From the NCBI RefSeq assembly GCF_900102465.1, contig NZ_FNBW01000007.1, forward strand, positions 62,001-126,000: 64,000 nucleotides of DNA, given 5' to 3'. Positions 32,409 through 40,771 of the stretch are shown piece by piece; the first letter of the stretch is position 1; each line of letters opens with the position of its first letter. The notes below the pieces were generated by a model. That model was not told the DNA's origin and made no database searches. It saw nothing but the letters and a program-made list of their open reading frames with translations. Source of the stretch: Thalassobaculum litoreum DSM 18839. Lineage in GTDB: Bacteria; Pseudomonadota; Alphaproteobacteria; Thalassobaculales; Thalassobaculaceae. The position numbers and the translations under genes are program-made.

Positions 32409-33200
32409 GTGGCGTCATATCGCCCGGTGATATCGGTGCTGCGCTGCCTGGACGTCCTGGCGGCGGTGAACCGGCTGTCTGGCCGCGCCAGCCTGGCGGA
32501 GATCCACCGGGTGGTGGATCTCGACAAGGCGACGATCCTGCGGATGCTGGAGACGCTGGTGCACGCGGGCTACGTGGTGCGCGACGACGACACGCGGCTG
32601 TATCACGCCGCCGGCAAGACCCTGCAGCTCAGTGCCGGGTACCGGGCCCACAACGCCATCGGTGCGGCCGTCGCGCCGCGCCTGGGGGCGTTCCGGCGGC
32701 GGATCGGCTGGCCTTCGGACGTGGCGATCCGCGACGGCGATGCGATGATCGTGGTGGAGACCTCGCGCGAGTCCGGGCCGATCTTCGTCAACCGCGGTCC
32801 GGGCTACCGGGCGCCGATGCTGGCGGCGAGCCTGGGGCTTGCCTATACGGCGTTCTGCAGTGCGGCGGAGCGGGCGGCGATCCTGGAGACGGCGGCGCAG
32901 GACCCCGCCCCCTGGAACGACGTGGCCCGAAACCGGGCACAGGCCGACGCGGTGTTCGGCGCCATCCGCTCGGCCGGCTACGCCACCATGAACCCGGCCT
33001 ATATGGCGCGGGAATACGAGAACCGGATCTCCAGCGTCGGCGTGCCGATCCGCGACGGCGAGACGATCTTCGCCTGCATCAACGTGCTGTATCTGCGCTC
33101 GGCCCTTTCTGCCGAGGACGCGGCCGACGCGCTGGTCGTTCCGCTGCAGGAGATCGCGGCGGATCTGGCGGCGGATCTGGCACGGCAGAGCGCGGCGTAG
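32409..33200 (+). CDS. IclR-family transcriptional regulator
   Basis: 263 residues from GTG 32409 (GGGGAG six bases upstream); a GTG at 32388 is possible. A winged HTH (SLAEIHRVVDLDKATILRML, then LVHAGYVVRDDD) covers residues 20-70 and the ligand domain follows (GYRAPMLAASLGLAYTAFC, ISSVGVPIRDGETIFACINV). This arrangement of IclR next to and divergent from an acyl-CoA dehydrogenase suggests local control of that gene by an acid or aromatic-type effector. Confidence 0.85.
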   Translation: MASYRPVISVLRCLDVLAAVNRLSGRASLAEIHRVVDLDKATILRMLETLVHAGYVVRDDDTRLYHAAGKTLQLSAGYRAHNAIGAAVAPRLGAFRRRIGWPSDVAIRDGDAMIVVETSRESGPIFVNRGPGYRAPMLAASLGLAYTAFCSAAERAAILETAAQDPAPWNDVARNRAQADAVFGAIRSAGYATMNPAYMAREYENRISSVGVPIRDGETIFACINVLYLRSALSAEDAADALVVPLQEIAADLAADLARQSAA

Positions 33201-33300
33201 ATTTAATCCTCTCCGTCTCCCGGGCCCTGCGCCGGGGCCTATCGAAGGTGCGTGCTGAGGCATGGCCGGTTTGCCGTTGGCGCTCCAGCACGTGGAAGGC

Positions 33301-33331
33301 TGGATCCCGGATCAGGTCCGGGAAGACGAAC
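33301..33331. repeat. Short palindromic repeat unit
   Basis: TCCCGGA-TCAGG-TCCGGGA with flanks TGGATCCCGG and AAGACGAA. I recall similar GGATCCCGGATCAAGTCCGGGA-type units being scattered through many alphaproteobacterial genomes. Lies between the convergent IclR and agmatinase genes, where it could also help terminate transcription. Confidence 0.5.
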
Positions 33332-33353
33332 GGGTTTGAACCACCCTGAGGCT

Positions 33354-34298
33354 CTATCTCCGACCCTCCGCAATGGCGCACAGCATCTCGAACATCAGGT
33401 TGGCCGCCGTCACGCAGGTGATGCCGGTGGGGTCGAAGCACGGGGCGATCTCGCTGATGTCGGCGCCGATGATCGGCTTGCCGGCGAGGCTGCGGATGAT
33501 GACCTGCAGGTCGCGCGGGATCAGGCCGCCGATCTCCGGCACCGCCGTGCCCGGGCAATAGGCTGGGTCCACCCCGTCGATATCCAGGGTCAGGTAGAAC
33601 GGCTGGTCGCCCAGGGCGCCGTGGATGCGCTTGATCGTCTCCGCCCGGCCCAGCTCCTCGTAATCGTCGATGGTGATGACGGTGAAGCCCTGGTCCAGGC
33701 CGTACTGGATGTCGTCGCCGAACCGGCTGCCGCGCAGGCCGAGCTGCACCACCCGCTTGGGGTCGATCCAACCCTCGTCCAGGCCGAGCCGCATGAAGGT
33801 GGCGTGGTTGAGGGTGTCGCCGCACAGCTCGGGCAGGGTGTCCGGATGGCTGTCGATCTGCAGGATGCCGACCGGCCCGTCCTTGACCAGCCCACGCAGG
33901 ATCGGCGTCGGGATCGTGTGGTCGCCGCCGATGGAGATCGGGGTGATGGCGTTCTCGCGCAGTTCCTCGAAGAACTTCTGGATCAGGTCGATGGAGGCGA
34001 CCTTGTCCAGCGGGTTGACCGGCGCGTCGCCCAGATCGGCCACGTTGCAGGTATCGAACGGCCTTGTGCCCAGGGTCGGGTGCACCTTGCGGATCAGGCG
34101 GGATGCCTCGCGCACGCCGGCCGGTCCCTGACGCGCACCGGTGCGGTAGTTCACCCCGAGGTCGAAGGGCACGCCGACCAGGCCGATATCGACGTCGCTG
34201 TGCACCTCGTGACGCTTGGTGCGCAGGAAGGTTGCGACATCGGCGAAGCGCGGCACCACCGCCGCGTCCACCGGCTGAAACCTCGGATCACCCGCCAT
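33354..34298 (-). CDS. speB: Agmatinase / ureohydrolase family enzyme
   Basis: 314 residues from ATG 34298. Binuclear Mn motifs: SIGGDHTI (first His), LQIDSHPDT in place of the usual DAHxD, and LDIDGVDPAYCPGT. IGADISEIAPCFDP near the end is typical of agmatinase-like enzymes. Reaction: agmatine to putrescine plus urea, or a related guanidino acid. The Ala-to-Ser change in DAHxD keeps the metal ligands. Substrate specificity is uncertain, hence the symbol is tentative. Confidence 0.85.
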   Translation of the reverse strand: MAGDPRFQPVDAAVVPRFADVATFLRTKRHEVHSDVDIGLVGVPFDLGVNYRTGARQGPAGVREASRLIRKVHPTLGTRPFDTCNVADLGDAPVNPLDKVASIDLIQKFFEELRENAITPISIGGDHTIPTPILRGLVKDGPVGILQIDSHPDTLPELCGDTLNHATFMRLGLDEGWIDPKRVVQLGLRGSRFGDDIQYGLDQGFTVITIDDYEELGRAETIKRIHGALGDQPFYLTLDIDGVDPAYCPGTAVPEIGGLIPRDLQVIIRSLAGKPIIGADISEIAPCFDPTGITCVTAANLMFEMLCAIAEGRR

Positions 34299-34378
34299 GC
34301 TCTGCTCCCCTGTCTGGCAATGCGATGGGGCAACAGCACCACGGCAGGGCGGTGCCGGGCAATCCGTTAACTGGCGTC

Positions 34379-35503
34379 TTATTCGGCCGGCGCGAACGAC
34401 CGGGCGCGGGCGCGCGAGCGCTGCTCGCGGCTGCGGCGGCCGAGATAGAGCCACAGGCCGGAGATCACGAAGGCCGCCGGCACCAGGGCGACGATCACCC
34501 AGAGGGCGCGGACGATCGGACCCCAAGACGTGCCCAGGCCGAACTTGCCCACATGGATGATGTAGCGCATGTGCCAGATGGTGGTGGCGAGGTTGGCCTC
34601 GCTGGCGGCGTAGACGTAGAGCACGCGTGCTGGGTCGTCGCCGACCCAGACCCGCGTCGCCTGGCCGTCGCCGGCCCCCTCCGGCATCAGGCCGACGACC
34701 ATAGAATCCGTCGGGTTGCGGGGCAGGCGGAAGTGACTGAGCCTGGCGTCGGGTATCGCAACCGTTGCCGCGGCGATGCCGGCGTCCAGGTCCTTTAGCG
34801 GGGCGAGGGTCTGGTCCTTCGGCGGCTGCGGCTCCTCCACCTTGGAGAAGGTCGCCCATTCCAGGGCCACGCGCATCGGATCGTGCCAGTACATGGCCAT
34901 GCCGGTCAGCGCCACGGCCGTCAGGATCAGGAAGGTGGCGATCCCGGTGGCCTGGTGCAGGCGCAGGATGCCGAAGCGGGTACCTTGCCGGAAGCTCACC
35001 GAGAGCCGGCGGAACGGCATGGGCGGCTTGAGCCAGAGCCACAGGCCGATCGCGCACTGCACGACCAGCAGCAGGGCCACGGCCGACACCCCGTGCCGGA
35101 CCCATTTCGCCGTCGGTCCGTCCACCAGATAGCGGCGGTGCAGGGCGGTCAGCCAGCCCTCGAACCGGTCCTTGGGATGGAAATGCTCCAGGATGTCGCC
35201 CGAGGTCGGATCGATCCGCATGACGCCGGCACCGCCGGAGAGCCAGGCGGTCCAGACATCCTGTTTGGCGAGGGAGATCGACCAGATGTCGAGCTCCGGC
35301 CGTTGTTGGGCGACCCGGTCGACGATCGCGGTGGGAGACAGCGATGCGCCAACCGGGCCGGTGTTCCGAACCTCGCCATCGAGGGCTTGCTGCAACTCGG
35401 GTGCGTACACCAACAGCGCGCCGGAGAGGCTCAGAACAAGAAGCGGTACCGCCGTCAGCAGCGACACCCAGAGGTGCAGTCGTCGCAGGTTTCGATACCG
35501 CAT
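34379..35503 (-). CDS. PepSY-associated transmembrane protein
   Basis: 374 residues with four membrane segments (about 12-35, 140-160, 190-210 and 335-360). HLWVSLLTAVPLLVLSLSGALL and WHMRYIIHVGKFG are the PepSY-TM pattern; a periplasmic PepSY-like part lies between the first two helices. Such proteins accompany TonB receptors and are thought to reduce ferric siderophores or transfer electrons via heme. It is 16 bases after the TonB receptor gene in the same direction. Confidence 0.85.
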   Translation of the reverse strand: MRYRNLRRLHLWVSLLTAVPLLVLSLSGALLVYAPELQQALDGEVRNTGPVGASLSPTAIVDRVAQQRPELDIWSISLAKQDVWTAWLSGGAGVMRIDPTSGDILEHFHPKDRFEGWLTALHRRYLVDGPTAKWVRHGVSAVALLLVVQCAIGLWLWLKPPMPFRRLSVSFRQGTRFGILRLHQATGIATFLILTAVALTGMAMYWHDPMRVALEWATFSKVEEPQPPKDQTLAPLKDLDAGIAAATVAIPDARLSHFRLPRNPTDSMVVGLMPEGAGDGQATRVWVGDDPARVLYVYAASEANLATTIWHMRYIIHVGKFGLGTSWGPIVRALWVIVALVPAAFVISGLWLYLGRRSREQRSRARARSFAPAE

Positions 35504-35519
35504 CGGGTTTCTCGTCGCT

Positions 35520-37463
35520 TTAGAAGATGATGTCCGTGCCGAGCCAGAACACGCGGCCGAGTTTGCCTTCGTCGTTCACGGTCGTGCCTTGAACGGCCGT
35601 GCCGAAGTCGCGCTCGTCCAGCACGTTCTCGACCCGTGCGCGCAGAGCCCAGTTGGCGGTCGCCCACCAACTCGCCCCGAGGTCGAGGCGGGTGAACCCG
35701 TCTCGCTTGGTGACCTCGCCGTCCGCATCGACCGCTTCGTAACCGGTGGAGTGGTAGGCCGCCGTCCAAAGGCCGATCTCGTCGGTCACCCGATAGTCGA
35801 GGCGCAGACTGAACTGGTTCTCCGGGACGGAGGTGGTCTGTCCGGACCAGAAGATATTGTTGTTGACCTCGGTCCCGTCGGCGCGGGTCGCCTCCATGTC
35901 GATCACCCGCATGTACCCGGCCGACGCGGTCAGCCGGTCGGTGATCGTGGCGAAGATCTCCGCCTCGAAGCCGGACTGGTCGACCTCGACGCTCTCGATC
36001 GCCCCGTTGTTCCGCCGCGGCACGTTCTCCTGAACGATGTTGTACAGGGCGAGATCGACATAGCCGCCGTCCCAGCCCTGGTTCAGGCCAACCTCGACGG
36101 TCCGGGACTCGACGATCTCGTCGCCGGCGCCTGACGGGTTCAGCGCATCGGTGCCGAAATTACCATACTTGCCGACATAGCGGTTGAAGCCGGTTGCGTA
36201 GGACGCGCGAACCCGGGTCTTCTCCAGCACGCTGTAGGATGCGCCGAACTGGTAGGAGAACAGGCCGTCGTTCTCAAGGTTGTCCGGCTGCTCCGCGCCG
36301 TCATAGACGATGTCGTTGGTGAACCACGTATGGCGCAGGCCGCCGGTGATCTGGAGATTGTCGTTGAATGTCACGGCATTGGTCGTCTTCAGCGCGTAGT
36401 CGACGAAGGAATTGTCCCAGAGCCCGTCACGTTCGGTGTGGATGCGTGCGACCTCGGCGCCGACCGATCCGTCCCACACGATGCCGTCGGCCACCGGGGC
36501 GGTCATGAAGTGGTTCATGAAACCGATCTGGTTGTCGACACTGCGGTCGCGCGACCGGGCCGGCCATTGCATCTCGCTGCTCGTCGCCAGCAGACCGAAC
36601 TGCAGGCTTTGGCTGTCGTTCAGACGGTGATCGAGGGTGGCGGCGCCGATCATGGTCTCGCCGGTGATCTCGTTGACCTCGCCGTTGCGGATGATGTCCG
36701 GCTGGTTGCGGTCGACGGATGCCAGGAACTCGGCCCGGGTGTCGGGACTGAAGTTCCAGCCGACCTTGGCCAGTCCGCCGATGACCGACTGCTGCTCCAG
36801 GTTTTCCGGGTCGCCGTTGTAGTCGCCGTAGAACCCGCTGGCGGCGGCGTAGTAGTCCCACTGCTCCGTGCTGTCGGCGATCTCGCCCTGCATCAGGCCC
36901 TCGCGGGCGCTACTGGCGTCCAGGCTGATCGCCTGGTGGTTCTTGTAGTCCCGGCCCGACTTGATTCGGGTCTCGAGCACGCCGCCGTCGCTGCCGTTGC
37001 CGTATTGCACCGCGCGGCCACCCTTTTGCACCGTCATCTTATCCACGGCGATGGTGGGGATGCTGGTGTTGCCGTAGCCGCCGCCATCGGTGCCCTGGAA
37101 CTTGATTCCGGGCAGGCCGTCGATCGATTGGGACGCGCCCCAGTCGCCGAAGGTGCGGATCTTGGTGCCACCGCCGAACCGGTCTCCGGTGCCCGGCTGA
37201 TTGATCAGACCGGTGGCATTGTAGCGCAGTGCGTCATACTTGTTCACCGGATTGACATTCTGGATCACGCTGCCATCGACCTCGGATGCGGATCGGCTGC
37301 TGTTGTAGGCGCCGTCCACCTTGGAGCGGATCTGCTGGGATTCGTGAACGTTCGTGCCGGTGACCACCACCGGCTTGAGATCGAAGACTTCCGCGATCGC
37401 GGTCGTACTCATCAGTGAAAGGCTCAGCGCACCAAGTGCGCCTGCGAGCGTGCGTGCCGACAT
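35520..37463 (-). CDS. TonB-dependent outer-membrane receptor
   Basis: 647 residues. A signal peptide (LAGALGALSLSLMSTTAIA) and TonB box (FDLKPVVVTGTNV) precede the plug domain (GLPGIKFQGTD, MTVQKGGRAVQYGNGSDGG) and a beta barrel ending in aromatic RVFWLGTDIIF. It is a siderophore- or other iron-complex receptor by family and by the Fur-like box upstream. The start has GGAG only one base away, so the exact start is less certain. It leads an operon with the PepSY gene. Confidence 0.9.
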   Translation of the reverse strand: MSARTLAGALGALSLSLMSTTAIAEVFDLKPVVVTGTNVHESQQIRSKVDGAYNSSRSASEVDGSVIQNVNPVNKYDALRYNATGLINQPGTGDRFGGGTKIRTFGDWGASQSIDGLPGIKFQGTDGGGYGNTSIPTIAVDKMTVQKGGRAVQYGNGSDGGVLETRIKSGRDYKNHQAISLDASSAREGLMQGEIADSTEQWDYYAAASGFYGDYNGDPENLEQQSVIGGLAKVGWNFSPDTRAEFLASVDRNQPDIIRNGEVNEITGETMIGAATLDHRLNDSQSLQFGLLATSSEMQWPARSRDRSVDNQIGFMNHFMTAPVADGIVWDGSVGAEVARIHTERDGLWDNSFVDYALKTTNAVTFNDNLQITGGLRHTWFTNDIVYDGAEQPDNLENDGLFSYQFGASYSVLEKTRVRASYATGFNRYVGKYGNFGTDALNPSGAGDEIVESRTVEVGLNQGWDGGYVDLALYNIVQENVPRRNNGAIESVEVDQSGFEAEIFATITDRLTASAGYMRVIDMEATRADGTEVNNNIFWSGQTTSVPENQFSLRLDYRVTDEIGLWTAAYHSTGYEAVDADGEVTKRDGFTRLDLGASWWATANWALRARVENVLDERDFGTAVQGTTVNDEGKLGRVFWLGTDIIF

Positions 37464-37546
37464 ACTCCGGTGACCCCCCGGTCAAGGTTGCGTATGCGCC
37501 CCGCTCCCACCCGAGGCGCGCGGAGTATGTGGTGGTGCGGATCTTA

Positions 37547-37568
37547 TTGCAAACGATTCTTAGTAGCA
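37547..37568 (-). promoter_or_regulatory. Fur-box-like operator upstream of TonB receptor
   Basis: TTGCAAACGATTCTTAGTAGCA resembles the Fur 19-bp inverted repeat, with half sites TGCAAACGATT and the complement of TTAGTAGCA. It lies about 85 bases before the receptor start, where a Fur repressor would act on the promoter. Called by eye. Confidence 0.5.
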
Positions 37569-37634
37569 CTCGCATTAGCGGCTTAAAGTAGGGTCTTTTC
37601 CTCGCCGGGAGTCGCCATTCACAGAAATTTCATC

Positions 37635-37659
37635 AAAAAAACGGCCGGTATTCGGCCGG
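37635..37659 (-). terminator. Leftward rho-independent terminator without an assigned gene
   Basis: Read leftward: TCCGGCCG-AATAC-CGGCCG followed by seven T. It points left, but no leftward gene lies to its right until 39415. It therefore ends either an unannotated short RNA transcribed from 37660-37890 or shields the receptor promoter from read-through. Confidence 0.55.
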
Positions 37660-37719
37660 AAAGTCCTTAGAGATCAGGTCTCGCGCCAAAAAGTTCTGCG
37701 GGGCGATCAGCGATTCGTC

Positions 37720-37895
37720 TTGACATCCGTGCAGAAAAGACTAGCTATAAGGCGTAGTTGATACACTTGTTTGGTGCTGCCTGGACCGACGGTACACCGT
37801 TTAGCTTAGATATCCCCTGACAATGTTATCGCTATATTTTCCGCGACGGCTGTGCCGTGACCGCGGAATCGTAACGCCTGTTAGAGGACACTCCC
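37720..37895 (+). promoter_or_regulatory. Promoter and long 5' leader of second cold-shock gene
   Basis: TTGACA (37720-37725), 16 bases, TAGCTA; transcription would start near 37755 and give a leader of about 140 bases, the usual size for temperature-sensitive cspA leaders. A stem CCGCGACGGC-TGT-GCCGT-GAC-CGCGG lies at 37841-37866. No other gene is visible from 37464 to 37895. Confidence 0.5.
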
Positions 37896-38105
37896 ATGGC
37901 TACTGGTACTGTTAAGTGGTTCAATTCGACCAAGGGCTTTGGCTTCATCGAGCCGGAGAACGGTGGGAACGACGCTTTCGTTCACATCTCCGCCGTCGAG
38001 CGCGCCGGCCTGCACACCCTGAATGAGGGTCAGAAGGTTTCCTTCGAGCTTCAGGCTGGCCGTGACGGCAAGCCGGCTGCCGAGAACCTGTCGCTGATCG
38101 ACTGA
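37896..38105 (+). CDS. CspA-family cold-shock protein (second copy)
   Basis: 69 residues with intact KGFGFIEP and [10 protein letters not shown] nucleic-acid motifs. It differs from the first copy at about eight positions. Probably an RNA chaperone expressed at low temperature or on growth changes; regulation through its long leader. Confidence 0.95.
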   Translation: MATGTVKWFNSTKGFGFIEPENGGNDAFVHISAVERAGLHTLNEGQKVSFELQAGRDGKPAAENLSLID

Positions 38106-38122
38106 TACCGACAGCACACGAA

Positions 38123-38147
38123 CCGCTCCGGACCCTGTCCGGAGCGG
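38123..38147. terminator. Hairpin after cold-shock gene
   Basis: CCGCTCCGGA-CCCTG-TCCGGAGCGG, a perfect 10-bp stem 18 bases past the stop. It is not followed by a T run, so it is a weak or RNA-stabilising terminator. Confidence 0.55.
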
Positions 38148-38409
38148 ATCCTGCGAAGGACGAAGACACCACGCGCCCGGGCAACCGGAGGCGCGCTTCA
38201 GAGGGGTCGGTCGACGAGACCCCGGATCAGTCCGGCGGACCTGCCGGCATCTACGGGGAACAGCCCTAGGCCGGGCGCCGTCCGCATCCGGACGTCCAAG
38301 CGGACGGCCAGCCGACACCCCAAATCGACACACACATTTCAGCGAACGACGCGCTCGGCATTGCCTGGAAGCGCCGGTCGATTTCGCGCATCGAACCCAA
38401 GGATATCCC

Positions 38410-38589
38410 ATGAAGAACGAAGACAGCTTCCTGATCACCTATGGCCTCCACTCCTACGTCACCCATGACAGGGTCGGTGACCGCAGCATCTTCACCATCC
38501 GCGCGCCGGCTGGTCCGAAGATGATCCGCCACGCCAAGACCCTGCTGACGGGCAATTTCGGCGGGGCTGCCGCCATCCGTGTGATCTGA
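38410..38589 (+). CDS. 59-residue small protein after cold-shock gene
   Basis: MKNEDSFLITYGLHSYVTHD at the start, then FTIRAPAGPKMIRHAKTLLTG. AAGGA lies seven bases before ATG 38410. Codon use and mixed composition fit a real gene. No family recognised; being between a cold-shock gene and a DJ-1 gene it could belong to a stress response. Confidence 0.55.
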   Translation: MKNEDSFLITYGLHSYVTHDRVGDRSIFTIRAPAGPKMIRHAKTLLTGNFGGAAAIRVI

Positions 38590-38770
38590 GCCCCCCGGAC
38601 CGACGTCCGGGGCCGGCGCGACCGTGCGCCGCACGGGTCGGCAATTCTTGGAACGACCGGCGACGAGGCACGTTTCCCGACATGAGTTCCATGGGCGCGC
38701 GACCGCCGCGACACGGCGGATCGGCGACCATGACGAAGGGGGCGGATCCCCGAGATGAATGGAGACGACA

Positions 38771-39331
38771 ATGCCCAATATCGCCGACGCCAAGATCGCG
38801 ATCCTCGCCACCCACGGGTTCGAGAAGTCCGAGCTGTTCGAGCCGAAACGCCGGCTTGAGGAGGCGGGCGCCAAGGTGACCGTCGTGTCGCCCGAAACCG
38901 GCGCGATCAAGAGCTGGGACGAGAAGGACTGGGGCGAGAGTGTCGATGTCGACATGGATCTCGCCGACGCCAAGGCGGGTGATTTCGACGCGCTGGTTCT
39001 GCCGGGCGGTCAGATCAACCCGGACATCCTGCGCGCCAACCCCAGTGCGGTTGCGCTGGTGAAGTCGTTCTTCGATGCCGGCAAGACCGTCGCCGCGATC
39101 TGCCACGGCCCCTGGCTGCTGGTCGAGGCCGGCGTGATCAAGGGCCGCAACGTGACGTCCTACGGCTCGATCCAGACCGACGTGAAGAACGCCGGCGGCC
39201 TGTGGGAGGATTCCGAGGTCGTGGTCGACCAGGGCCTGATCACCTCGCGCAAGCCGGACGACCTCAAGGCCTTCTGCGAGAAGATCATAGAGGAGGTCCA
39301 GGAGGGGCGGCACGAGCGCCGTGCCGCCTGA
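38771..39331 (+). CDS. DJ-1/PfpI family protein (type 1 glutamine amidotransferase-like)
   Basis: 186 residues from ATG 38771 with GGAG upstream. The nucleophile elbow AICHGPWLL holds the conserved Cys; Glu in HGFEKSELFEPK and His near VTSYGSIQTD follow the family. Members are proteases, chaperones or deglycases in stress. A good terminator follows the gene. Confidence 0.9.
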   Translation: MPNIADAKIAILATHGFEKSELFEPKRRLEEAGAKVTVVSPETGAIKSWDEKDWGESVDVDMDLADAKAGDFDALVLPGGQINPDILRANPSAVALVKSFFDAGKTVAAICHGPWLLVEAGVIKGRNVTSYGSIQTDVKNAGGLWEDSEVVVDQGLITSRKPDDLKAFCEKIIEEVQEGRHERRAA

Positions 39332-39368
39332 TCCAGGCAGCTGGACCTGACGATCTGAAACGAACGCG

Positions 39369-39404
39369 ATCCCCCTTCCGGCCTCCGGGAGGGGGATTTT
39401 CTTT
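39369..39404 (+). terminator. Rho-independent terminator after DJ-1/PfpI gene
   Basis: ATCCCCCTTCC pairs with GGGAGGGGGAT (one mismatch) and is followed by TTTTCTTT. It lies 38 bases after the stop. Confidence 0.75.
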
Positions 39405-39414
39405 GGGTAGCCGG

Positions 39415-40656
39415 TTACCGGTTGGCCCGGGCAACCACCGCTTCCGCCAGCACCTGGATGCCGGGAAGCTGGTCCTCCAGGCAGGTGTTCTCCGCCTCGT
39501 TATGGCTGATGCCCTCATCGCAGGGCGTGAAGATCAGCACCGACGGGGCGATCTTGGCGATGTTGTAGGCGTCGTGTCCGGCCTGGCTGCGCAGTTCCAT
39601 CAGCTCCACGCCCTGGCCGGCGGCGGCGCCGCGGATCAGGTCCTGCAACTCCGCGTCGAACACCGGGGTGTTGAAGCTCCAGGCGTCGCCGACGGCGATG
39701 TCCGTACGCGAGCGCTGGGCGCAGTCGACCAGGGCGTGGCGGATCTCCGCCTCCATGGTCTCGGTGAGTTCCCTGTCGGGCGAGCGGAAATCGACGAACA
39801 GGGTCGCCCGGTCGGAGATGATGCCCGGCTTGTTCGGCCAGGCCTCAAGCCGGGCGACGGTCGATTTCGCCTCCCGGTCTGCGTATTTCAGGCCGATGCG
39901 GTCGACCTCCAACGCGACGGACGCGGCGCCGACGATGGCGTTGCGCCGCCGGTCCATCGGGGTCGGCCCGCTATGGGCGTTCACGCCGGTCACCTCGATC
40001 CGCATGCCGCGGGCGACATAGGTGCCGGTCACCAGGCCGAGCTTCACCCCGGCCTCGTACAGCGCCGGGCCCTGCTCGATATGGATCTCGAAATAGCTGT
40101 CGAACGCCCGCCCTCCCACCGGCGCGTCTCCGGCATAACCGATGGCGGTCAGCGCGTCGGCCACGGTGGTGCCGTCCTCGTCGGCCCGTTCCAGCGCCCA
40201 GTCCAGCTCGTGGATGCCGGCGAAGACGCCGGAGCACAGCATCGGTGGCGGAAAACGGCCGCCTTCCTCGTTGGTCCAGTTCACCACCTCGATCGGCCGC
40301 CTGGTCTCGATCCCCTGATCGTCGAGCGCCCGCAGGATCTCCAGGCCGGCCAGCACGCCGACGATGCCGTCGAACCGGCCGCCGGCCGCCTGGGTGTCCA
40401 GATGGCTGCCGATCACCACCGGCGGAAGGTTGTCGTGTGTGCCGCGCCGCCTGGCGAACATGTTGCCGAGCTTGTCGACGGTGAGGGCATAGCCCGCATC
40501 GGTGCACCATTCGGCGAACAGATCGCGCACCTCGCCATCGGCCGGGCTCAGGGTGAGCCGGGCGAGGCCGCCGCGCGGTCCCTTGCCGATCTCCGCCGAT
40601 GCCTCGATGGTCGACCAGAACCGCGCGCCGTCGATGGCGATGGAATTGCGGGCCAT
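39415..40656 (-). CDS. M20-family amidohydrolase (N-carbamoyl-amino-acid hydrolase / allantoate amidohydrolase)
   Basis: 413 residues from ATG 40656. Metal-binding motifs GSHLDTQ, NEEGGRF and FEIHIEQGP and the final ISHNEAE match the hydantoinase/carbamoylase branch. AHSGPTPMDRRRNA near residue 230 is typical of the lid domain. Substrates in this branch are ureido acids, N-carbamoyl amino acids or allantoate. An AllA-like gene lies at 55382, supporting ureide catabolism, but they are not linked. Confidence 0.85.
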   Translation of the reverse strand: MARNSIAIDGARFWSTIEASAEIGKGPRGGLARLTLSPADGEVRDLFAEWCTDAGYALTVDKLGNMFARRRGTHDNLPPVVIGSHLDTQAAGGRFDGIVGVLAGLEILRALDDQGIETRRPIEVVNWTNEEGGRFPPPMLCSGVFAGIHELDWALERADEDGTTVADALTAIGYAGDAPVGGRAFDSYFEIHIEQGPALYEAGVKLGLVTGTYVARGMRIEVTGVNAHSGPTPMDRRRNAIVGAASVALEVDRIGLKYADREAKSTVARLEAWPNKPGIISDRATLFVDFRSPDRELTETMEAEIRHALVDCAQRSRTDIAVGDAWSFNTPVFDAELQDLIRGAAAGQGVELMELRSQAGHDAYNIAKIAPSVLIFTPCDEGISHNEAENTCLEDQLPGIQVLAEAVVARANR

Positions 40657-40771
40657 GGGGGTCTCCGACGTGAGCCATTGAAACGATGGGCGCATGTTAG
40701 CCGGTCAGGCATGTCGGGACGAGACACTGAGACGCCCCCCGAAGCGGTTTGATCTGCGGTACGCTGTCGCC

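Noticed and set aside
33252-34370. Long rightward ORF over agmatinase
   Set aside because: Antisense shadow; the opposite strand encodes an intact ureohydrolase with metal motifs.
36330-37418. Rightward ORF over TonB receptor
   Set aside because: Antisense shadow of a beta-barrel receptor; composition Val/Asp/Gly-rich and unlike known proteins.
39202-40752. Rightward ORF over the M20 gene
   Set aside because: Shadow; the leftward frame carries GSHLDTQ and HIEQG metal motifs.
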